Source: an uncultured Prevotella sp.
GTDB lineage: Bacteria > Bacteroidota > Bacteroidia > Bacteroidales > Bacteroidaceae
Direction of reading: 5' to 3'
NCBI GenBank assembly: GCA_900551985.1
Contig: URYG01000079.1
Span: forward strand, 1-12,806
Length of the DNA stretch: 12,806 nucleotides
Shown one piece after another: positions 7,800-12,806 of the stretch; the stretch's first letter is position 1, and every line of letters begins with the position of its first letter. The position numbers were made by a program, and so were the translations under genes. The notes beneath the pieces were generated by a model. The model saw nothing but the letters and a program-made list of their open reading frames with translations. It was not told the DNA's origin and searched no databases.

Positions 7800-8947
7800 G
7801 CGGCAACAAACGCTATCATCAGCCCTAAGCAGGCGGCGATGCTGATGGCGATGCGGAGACCGGTAGCCTCAGCAAGCCATCCGATAACCGGTGGTCCTAC
7901 CAGAAAACCGAAGAAACTGATGCTCGAAACGATGGTGATGGCGATGCTAGCCTTGATGGTTCCCAGCTTTCCAGCGATGCTGTAACAGATAGGAACCGAC
8001 GAAGAGATGCCGAAACCTACCAGCAGGAAGCCCAAGGTGGCAGGAATGAGATAAGGCAAGGCTGCAGCCAGCCACAAACCACCCACAATCAAACCACCAC
8101 AAACCTTCAACACCCTGGATGGTCCGTATTTAGTAACGAAACCATCAGCAAGGAATCTACCCAGAGTCATCGCTCCCATACCAGCCACATAGCCCGCACG
8201 GATAAAAGCCTCATCAGGTTTCACAACAGAAGAGAAATATACACTACTCCAATCATAAACAGTACCTTCACAGAACATGCCGGCAAATCCCATCAATCCT
8301 AAGAGGAACAGAATCGGGTCGATGGTCTTGAAAGAGAACTTCGGAACATCCTCCTCTTCAGCCTTTGCCGTAGCATCATCTACCAGATATCTGAATCCGA
8401 AGGCAACAATGAGAAGACTCATCGCCAGAATGGCTCCGAAGTGAGCCTCTATCGGAAGCTGGGTGTTAGCAAAGACGGCTCCGATGATACCGCCCGAGAA
8501 TCCGCCCAAACTCCACAAGCCATGAAACGACGACATGATGTTGCGCCCATACATCTTTTCCACCAGGCAAGCCTGGGTATTGGTGGCGATGTTCATCAGA
8601 TTCGCCATCATTCCGAAAGCCACCAGAGAAAGAATCAACTGGAACACCGTACTGCTGCTACCTATACAGAATAAAACAAAGGCATAGAGCATTTCAGCAA
8701 GCAGAATCATCTTCTTGCTGCCAAACTTACTCACCAGAACGCCCGAAAAAGCCATCATCAGAAGCTGACCGATAGGAATGGCAAAAAGCACCGTTCCCAA
8801 CTGGCCGTTGCTCAGATGCAACATCTGTTTAACATCCGGAATACGGCTTGCCCAACTGGCAAACACCACGCCCGGTACAAAATAATAAGCCGCAACCGCC
8901 ACTCGCTTGCGAACCAAATCACTCAAATGATTCAAACTTACAGTCAT
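7772..8947 (-). CDS. MFS transporter, MosC/YbjJ-like
   Basis: A 391-residue, 12-helix inner-membrane protein of the major facilitator superfamily, close in pattern to the MosC/YbjJ group. The N-terminus reads AAYYFVPGVVFASWASRIPDVK, then LSNGQLGTVLFAIPIGQL, with VSKFGSKK as a reduced form of loop 2-3 motif A and SSFHGLWSLGGFSGG in helix 5, all typical of that group. A charged linker (about 192-208, ATAKAEEEDVPK) separates the two six-helix halves. MosC is linked to rhizopine uptake in rhizobia; for most relatives the substrate is unknown, and I cannot assign one here. It has its own promoter and a strong terminator, so it is probably monocistronic, and is divergent from the SGNH hydrolase. 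The last codons (AKVSHRLSE) lie in a short sequence repeated in the terminator. Confidence 0.88.
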   Translation of the reverse strand: MTVSLNHLSDLVRKRVAVAAYYFVPGVVFASWASRIPDVKQMLHLSNGQLGTVLFAIPIGQLLMMAFSGVLVSKFGSKKMILLAEMLYAFVLFCIGSSSTVFQLILSLVAFGMMANLMNIATNTQACLVEKMYGRNIMSSFHGLWSLGGFSGGIIGAVFANTQLPIEAHFGAILAMSLLIVAFGFRYLVDDATAKAEEEDVPKFSFKTIDPILFLLGLMGFAGMFCEGTVYDWSSVYFSSVVKPDEAFIRAGYVAGMGAMTLGRFLADGFVTKYGPSRVLKVCGGLIVGGLWLAAALPYLIPATLGFLLVGFGISSSVPICYSIAGKLGTIKASIAITIVSSISFFGFLVGPPVIGWLAEATGLRIAISIAACLGLMIAFVAAKVSHRLSE

Positions 8948-8993
8948 CCCTCTTAATACCTTATTTAATAATACCTATTTTATGTTTGCGGCT

Positions 8994-9002
8994 GCAAAAT
9001 TA
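8994..9002 (-). promoter_or_regulatory. Putative -7 promoter element of the MosC-like transporter
   Basis: On the minus strand this reads TAATTTTGC, matching TAnnTTTGC, 46 bp before the ATG at 8947. It is back to back with the SGNH hydrolase promoter at 9068-9076, leaving about 65 bp between them for shared control. Confidence 0.55.
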
Positions 9003-9067
9003 CGAAAAAAAACAGAAAAAGACCGATATTTGAACAAAAAATATAGCTCAGTTTGAGATTTTTGCCG

Positions 9068-9076
9068 TACCTTTGC
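9068..9076 (+). promoter_or_regulatory. Putative -7 promoter element of the SGNH hydrolase gene
   Basis: Reads TACCTTTGC, matching TAnnTTTGC, 30 bp before the ATG at 9107. A TTTG at 9052-9055 is closer than the usual -33 spacing, so the upstream element is uncertain. Confidence 0.6.
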
Positions 9077-9106
9077 GCCTAGAAAGAGATTAAAAACAAA
9101 CTAGCA

Positions 9107-9973
9107 ATGAAGAAACAAACAATGATTACTCTGGCTCTCGCCTTAACTTTGGCGATGCCAATCATGCCAGCCTTCGCCCAGAAGGCGATGAGCAAGAAGG
9201 AAATAGCAGAAAAAGAAAAGGCTTTCAAGAACCTTCAGCATCCTTGGAAAGGCAAGAAGGTGGCTTACTTCGGCGACTCCATCACCGATCCGAACATCAA
9301 GGCTTCAAAAGTGAAATACTGGGGATTCCTGCAGGATTGGCTTGGCATCACCCCTTACGTTTATGGCGTGAGCGGCCGACAGTGGAACGATATTCCCCGT
9401 CAGGCAGACAAGCTGCAGAAGGAGCATGGCGATGATTTCGATGCCATCCTCATCTTTATGGGTACCAACGATTACAACAACGGTGTGCCTATCGGCGAAT
9501 GGTACACAGAGACTTTCGACAGTGTGAGAGTAGCCCGCCACAAGCCAAGCGAAATGGTTCAGCGTCGCCATCGTCACTTCAGCATGGACAAGAACACTTT
9601 GAAAGGTCGTATCAACATCGCCATGTCGAAACTGAAGCAGATGTATCCTACCAAGCAAATCGTGGTGATGACACCTGTACACCGTGCGCTCTTTGCCAGC
9701 GGTGACAAGAACATCCAGCCAGATGAGATGTACGAGAACGTTCGTGGCATCTTCTTCGATGAATACGTAAAGGCGATTAAGGAGGTTGGCAATGTGTGGG
9801 CGGTTCCGGTCATCGACCTCAACTCCCTTTCGGGTCTCTTCCCTATTTACGATGCTGGTGCCCAGATGTTCAACAAGCCGGATACCGACCGTCTTCATCC
9901 TAACGATGCCGGTCATTCCCGTATGGCAAAGACCATCATGCAGCAACTCTCGGCACTGCCTTGCGTCTTCTAA
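9107..9973 (+). CDS. Exported SGNH/GDSL-family hydrolase
   Basis: A 288-residue protein. Residues 1-24 form a signal peptide (KK, a long hydrophobic run, then AFA-Q as a likely signal peptidase I site), so it is probably periplasmic or secreted and not a lipoprotein. SGNH blocks are clear: block I YFGDSIT with nucleophile S58; a block II region around YGVSGRQWND (G87/G90); block III MGTNDYNNG with N121; block V DRLHPNDAGH with D261 and H264. The Ser-His-Asp triad and oxyanion residues are therefore intact. Family members are esterases, often removing acetyl groups from polysaccharides, or lipases; the substrate is not determined. Residues about 125-180 form a charged insert (GEWYTETFDSVRVARHKPSE, MVQRRHRH) between blocks III and V. 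Transcription is divergent from the MosC-like gene. The stop codon directly abuts the 22-bp repeat array. Confidence 0.92.
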   Translation: MKKQTMITLALALTLAMPIMPAFAQKAMSKKEIAEKEKAFKNLQHPWKGKKVAYFGDSITDPNIKASKVKYWGFLQDWLGITPYVYGVSGRQWNDIPRQADKLQKEHGDDFDAILIFMGTNDYNNGVPIGEWYTETFDSVRVARHKPSEMVQRRHRHFSMDKNTLKGRINIAMSKLKQMYPTKQIVVMTPVHRALFASGDKNIQPDEMYENVRGIFFDEYVKAIKEVGNVWAVPVIDLNSLSGLFPIYDAGAQMFNKPDTDRLHPNDAGHSRMAKTIMQQLSALPCVF

Positions 9974-10171
9974 ATATCGTAAGTACTTGCGTCATATATC
10001 GTAAGTGCTTGCATCATATATCGTAAGTGCTTGCATCATATATCGTAAGTACTTGCGTCATATATCGTAAGTGCTTGCGTCATATATCGTAAGTGCTTGC
10101 ATCATATATCGTAAGTGCTTGCGTCATATATCGTAAGTACTTGCGTCATATATCGTAAGTACTTGCCCGAT
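9974..10171. repeat. 22-bp tandem repeat array (nine units)
   Basis: Eight full units of exactly 22 bp run from 9974 to 10149, plus a ninth (10150-10171) whose last bases differ. Each unit begins ATATCGTAAGT and ends CTTGCGTCAT or CTTGCATCAT. Only two columns vary in units 1-8: position 12 (A in units 1, 4, 8; G in 2, 3, 5, 6, 7) and position 18 (G in 1, 4, 5, 7, 8; A in 2, 3, 6). Unit 9 has A at position 12. Positions 5-18 form an imperfect dyad, and in A12 units the core AAGTACTT is a perfect palindrome. The period is close to two DNA turns. There are no spacers, so this is not a CRISPR array. The first unit starts at the base after the SGNH stop codon. Confidence 0.97.
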
Positions 10172-10303
10172 ACATCGAGGACATGTCCCCCATACAACGA
10201 GGATACGTACCCCTTACTACTATGACAAGTGCCCGAAACATCCGGTCAAAAACACCCGACGTTTCGGGCACAAATGGGCAACGTTTCGGTTGACTTTCCT
10301 TCG
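10172..10303. repeat. Diverged continuation of the 22-bp array
   Basis: After unit 9 the 22-bp period appears to continue with changed sequence. Units at 10172-10193 and 10194-10215 match each other at 17 of 22 positions (both ACAnCGAGGA then GT and CCCC). Units at 10216-10237 and 10238-10259 keep an AC start, C at position 5 and a CCCGA-like tail. 10260-10281 and 10282-10303 both begin CGTTTCGG. Relation to the main array is my reading from aligned blocks and becomes weak to the right. Confidence 0.5.
10231..10269. repeat. Inverted repeat GCCCGAAAC/GTTTCGGGC
   Basis: GCCCGAAAC at 10231-10239 and GTTTCGGGC at 10261-10269 are perfect 9-bp inverted copies with a 21-base loop. A partial third copy, CGTTTCGG, follows at 10282-10289. 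No T-run follows directly, so terminator activity is doubtful. Confidence 0.75.
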
Positions 10304-10343
10304 GCTTTGGGTATAGTATAAAGAACGTATCGGTGTGACAATA

Positions 10344-10374
10344 GGTGGCAATAAGAATACGTCTTATTGCCACC
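10344..10374. terminator. Perfect 13-bp hairpin, probable terminator
   Basis: GGTGGCAATAAGA (10344-10356) and TCTTATTGCCACC (10362-10374) pair perfectly around the loop ATACG. The stem is long and stable. The plus-strand flank CATTTCTTTC is T-rich but not a classic U-tract, and the minus-strand flank is TATTGTCAC. It lies between the SGNH hydrolase (ends 9973) and the McrC-like gene (ends 10446), two converging genes, so it may end transcripts from either side. A protein-binding site is an alternative. Confidence 0.6.
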
Positions 10375-10403
10375 CATTTCTTTCTGTGTATCAACAACTT
10401 ACA

Positions 10404-10413
10404 CCACGCGTGG
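10404..10413. other. Palindrome CCACGCGTGG
   Basis: A perfect 10-bp G+C-rich palindrome in otherwise A+T-rich DNA, 33 bp beyond the stop codon of the McrC-like gene. It could be an operator or a chance palindrome; no role can be assigned. Confidence 0.4.
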
Positions 10414-10431
10414 CAGATGTGGCATTAAATT

Positions 10432-10447
10432 AGAAAAAACTTTTTCT
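10432..10447 (-). terminator. A/T hairpin at the 3' end of the McrC-like gene
   Basis: AGAAAAA (10432-10438) and TTTTTCT (10441-10447) are inverted copies around two bases and overlap the TAG stop (10448-10446) of the minus-strand gene. The minus-strand RNA would carry a U-run here, but the stem is A/U only, so termination would be weak by itself. Confidence 0.35.
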
Positions 10448-12683
10448 ATATATATGATGAAATATAGCCATCAATATCGCTAAATGTCGTATCCAGAAAC
10501 GTGAGATCTGTCATTTTCAAAACATCAACCATACGATATTCCTTATACAGTTGGCGAGAAAAACGAAGTTCAAAGGCCAAACGCAAATCATCTGTTGCAT
10601 CAGCACCTTCATCCTGCTTAGCCTCTTTACCCGTTATGGTTCTCATTCTCACAATCTCATACACATCACGAATCCCCTTACCTTTGATATACGGCACGAA
10701 ATAATGCAGATCCTGCAATGCTATGGTTGACGGGAACTTGGCACCCGTATAATATAAGGTAGCAGATTGATTCAAGAAACCCTTTTCATACCCACGCCGA
10801 TGACTCGGACGAACCACACCAACCAACACCCGATTATCTACTTCCATCACAGTTCCCTTCTGCGGAATGACATGCTGCACGGTATCCTTCGCCTTCGTTT
10901 CTATCAGTTCCCGGATAAAACCTTCAAACAACTTTCTGTTTTCGTTATCGTTCGGACGAAGCGGAAAAGCACCAATGTTCACCTCCTTGATAGTTTGATA
11001 AAACTTTGAAACCTCCACATCCGCCGGTTCACCATCTCCAGGAAAAAGAATGTATCCGCCAATCACCTCCTTCTTTAACGGAGCCTCAACATAATCACGA
11101 TAATAAATGGCATCACGATAACGATGCATCTGATTGATGGCATCATCCGGCGGCACATCTACTCCACTCGCATTCTTGCTGGCTATCCGATATTTTGCAT
11201 CGAAGAGATAAGTCATTTTCATATCTTTCTGCAAATCATTCTTGGTAAGCTGCAACACAATATCCGGCTTCTGGGGAACCGTTGGTACTATCAGATTCTG
11301 CATTCCTATACTATCATTGGTCTGCTCCGTACTTTTTGGATTATATACCAATTCGGCAAGTTCTACCCCATTTTTCTTAAAGAGGATACGAGAATGCTCT
11401 CCCTTACCCAACTCCCAGGTAAACAGACCATTCAGTTCCATTCGGTTGCGATGTTCCACATCATCCAGATTCAATTCCTTCTTCACTATGTGGCTCACCT
11501 CTATGAAACACCATATTTCATAAAGCGTGGCGATGTCCTTGGATTGCAAGCGATAGATGCCTTCATTTAGAGAGTAAGCCTTACGGAGCAAATTCCAAGT
11601 CCGATAAACCTGACTATATCCCGTGGCTTTCTGAAGAACCATGCTTTCCTGATTCAACCCTTTGAAACGCCCAACGGTACGGAAGAAAGAATTTTTCCTT
11701 AATCGATTCAGGGAAACATAAGTTGCCTGAAGTTCTTGCTTCGTAGCATCAGAAACCTCCTTAACCTGCTCTATACGAGTTTTTAAGAGTTCATACTTAC
11801 TCGTAATCTGCGATAAAGCAAATTTCAGAAATCGATTTTCCTGGGTATCATTCGACTCTACTTTTTCGGTGATACGATAAAGATGAGCGGGTTCTTTGCG
11901 ATGCTCAGCTATTTCATTTTCAAGTGACATAGGGACTCGTCGCAACTTATCAGCCCGCAGATAAGTTTCCCTGCCATGTAAGCGATGACGTGGTCGGTCG
12001 ATTATGTGCCGGCAAGCCTCCAAGAACTTCTTTTGCTCACCAGCAAAGATACTCCACCATATAATCTCTGGCGTTTCTCCCTCTTTATCAGGAGCAAAGC
12101 TATGATAGGTGCGTTTAAGGAAATCAAGCGAGAGCATCCGATACTCTTGCTCAATATCCTCTACGATTTTCTTCCAATGAGAATGATAATCCAGCTTAGA
12201 GCTCAACACCTCGAAGGAGAATGAAAACTTTCTTTTGATGAGTTCAGAAGATACACCATCTGATTTCTTTCTCTTAACAGTATAATCAAAACAGATTTCA
12301 GAACGTCCTATCTCATTGCCGAAATTCAGAAAGCCAGCCAACATACCATGACGGAAACTGAACCTATCGTTTTCATTCTGCAAGATGGAATCAAAATGTG
12401 CATCTACTACCTTAGCAGTATTCTTTTCCTCAAACTCCACCCATATCGGATAGTCTGCATTATCAAAGAATATGGCAGGAGCAGAAGAATCTTTTAATAT
12501 TACCTCAGAAGTGGATTGATCATTCAAATACCGCTCTACCTGTTCAACCCCATCCGACCAGGAATATGTGGAGGAAAGTTTGTCTTCCCCCACATTCCTC
12601 TTCGCTTTATCCCAAATAGCATCAAACTTGGTGCATTCAATGGTCATCACAAAGTCGTGATGTTTGATTCTTAAAAGTTCCAT
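10446..12683 (-). CDS. McrC-like DUF2357/DUF524 PD-(D/E)XK nuclease
   Basis: A protein of 745 residues from ATG 12683. I prefer this start because GGAG lies 9 bp upstream (12697-12694) and the ATG follows the upstream stop by 5 bp; the in-frame TTG at 12698 would add five residues. Residues about 50-280 resemble DUF2357 (RPRHRLHGRETYLRADKLRRVP, then NDTQENRFLKFAL near 281). A probable coiled coil follows (about 285-330). The DUF524 nuclease core has an intact PD-(D/E)XK set: E389 in LYEIWCF, D474 in QKPDIVLQL, D495-x-K497 in FDAKYR, and Q518-x3-Y522. Residues about 612-735 form an extra region (VLVGVVRPSHRR, LYYTGAKFPS, LHYFVPYIKGKGI, VYEIVR) that may be a PUA/EVE-like fold. In McrBC-type systems the nuclease pairs with a GTPase/ATPase to cut modified or foreign DNA. 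The upstream partial gene fits that partner. Type IV restriction function is inferred. Confidence 0.85.
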   Translation of the reverse strand: MELLRIKHHDFVMTIECTKFDAIWDKAKRNVGEDKLSSTYSWSDGVEQVERYLNDQSTSEVILKDSSAPAIFFDNADYPIWVEFEEKNTAKVVDAHFDSILQNENDRFSFRHGMLAGFLNFGNEIGRSEICFDYTVKRKKSDGVSSELIKRKFSFSFEVLSSKLDYHSHWKKIVEDIEQEYRMLSLDFLKRTYHSFAPDKEGETPEIIWWSIFAGEQKKFLEACRHIIDRPRHRLHGRETYLRADKLRRVPMSLENEIAEHRKEPAHLYRITEKVESNDTQENRFLKFALSQITSKYELLKTRIEQVKEVSDATKQELQATYVSLNRLRKNSFFRTVGRFKGLNQESMVLQKATGYSQVYRTWNLLRKAYSLNEGIYRLQSKDIATLYEIWCFIEVSHIVKKELNLDDVEHRNRMELNGLFTWELGKGEHSRILFKKNGVELAELVYNPKSTEQTNDSIGMQNLIVPTVPQKPDIVLQLTKNDLQKDMKMTYLFDAKYRIASKNASGVDVPPDDAINQMHRYRDAIYYRDYVEAPLKKEVIGGYILFPGDGEPADVEVSKFYQTIKEVNIGAFPLRPNDNENRKLFEGFIRELIETKAKDTVQHVIPQKGTVMEVDNRVLVGVVRPSHRRGYEKGFLNQSATLYYTGAKFPSTIALQDLHYFVPYIKGKGIRDVYEIVRMRTITGKEAKQDEGADATDDLRLAFELRFSRQLYKEYRMVDVLKMTDLTFLDTTFSDIDGYISSYI

Positions 12684-12688
12684 TACCG

Positions 12689-12806
12689 TTAACTCCAAAA
12701 ACTAGTGTAACCAGAACTAAGTTTCTTTTCCATTTCATCCAACTTAGCCAGAGAAACAGAACTATCTCTCATGTTTTCCGGCAACATCTTCAAAACTACT
12801 TCCTTC
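12689..12806 (-). CDS. 3' end of upstream gene, probable McrB-type AAA+ ATPase
   Basis: The minus strand is open from the right edge (first full codon at 12805) to TAA at 12691-12689, giving the last 38 residues of a protein: KEVVLKMLPENMRDSS, then VSLAKLDEMEKKLSSGYTSFWS. The segment VVLKMLP and the charged tail resemble the C-terminal lid of McrB-like AAA+ proteins, but 38 residues are too few for a firm family call. The stop is 5 bp before the nuclease ATG, so the two genes form an operon with likely translational coupling. The McrB identity rests mostly on this linkage to a DUF2357/DUF524 nuclease. Confidence 0.6.
   Translation of the reverse strand, partial: KEVVLKMLPENMRDSSVSLAKLDEMEKKLSSGYTSFWS

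Noticed and set aside
7615..7809. Minus-strand 64-residue frame in the gap before the sugar porter
   Set aside because: It spans the terminator hairpin and the porter -7 element and overlaps both neighbouring genes out of frame, so it is not credible as a gene.
9305..9946. Minus-strand open frame of 213 codons
   Set aside because: It is antisense to the SGNH hydrolase, whose blocks I, III and V are intact. The His/Val-rich product matches nothing known to me.
9974..10171. CRISPR array
   Set aside because: Units are directly joined with no unique spacers, and no cas gene is in the window.
9974..10303. Plasmid-type iterons or a replication origin
   Set aside because: The unit length fits iterons, but no replication initiator gene is nearby and the surroundings are ordinary chromosomal genes.
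10146..10397. Small minus-strand protein of 83 residues across the repeat region
   Set aside because: It runs through the hairpin at 10344-10374 and the diverged repeats, has no ribosome-binding site or promoter element, and no domain.
9974..10445. Insertion sequence or integration remnant between the hydrolase and the defence operon
   Set aside because: No transposase or integrase fragment, no terminal inverted repeats with target duplication, and no tRNA gene are visible.

Overview
The window looks like a chromosomal segment of a gut or oral Bacteroidota, most likely a Prevotellaceae member (Prevotella/Segatella type). The reasons are the TAnnTTTGC-type -7 elements in front of four transcription units, the lack of strong Shine-Dalgarno sites at most starts, the GH2 / AraC / sugar-porter / DUF5107 gene content, and the style of the protein sequences. 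This assignment is inference from sequence character, not a database match.

Layout, left to right. (1) Positions 1-1705, minus strand: a secreted family 2 glycoside hydrolase, cut by the left window edge. (2) Positions 1880-2782, plus strand: an AraC-type regulator transcribed divergently from the hydrolase across a 174-bp intergenic region with a -7 element for each gene. (3) Positions 2903-7627, minus strand: a two-gene unit with a major-facilitator sugar porter followed 6 bp later by a large cytoplasmic DUF5107 plus TPR protein. It converges on the AraC gene and is separated from it by a bidirectional hairpin terminator. (4) Positions 7772-8947, minus strand: a second MFS transporter of the MosC/YbjJ type, with its own promoter and a strong terminator. 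(5) Positions 9107-9973, plus strand: an exported SGNH/GDSL hydrolase. (6) Positions 9974-10445: a gene-free stretch with a 22-bp tandem repeat array that decays into diverged units of about the same period, followed by two perfect inverted repeats. (7) Positions 10446-12806, minus strand: a McrBC-like defence operon with the 3' end of a probable McrB-type ATPase gene and a complete DUF2357/DUF524 PD-(D/E)XK nuclease (McrC-like).

The left 9 kb reads as carbohydrate use. A periplasmic or surface GH2 enzyme would release a sugar, the sugar porter would import it, the cytoplasmic DUF5107-TPR protein would act on it or on a related conjugate, and the AraC regulator with its sugar-binding-type N-terminal domain would control some or all of this. 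The right end is a defence module.

The points most worth a second look are the 22-bp array, whose diverged units keep a central palindrome although its bases have changed; the McrC-like nuclease with an extra C-terminal domain that may be a modified-base reader; and the DUF5107-TPR protein tied to a sugar porter.
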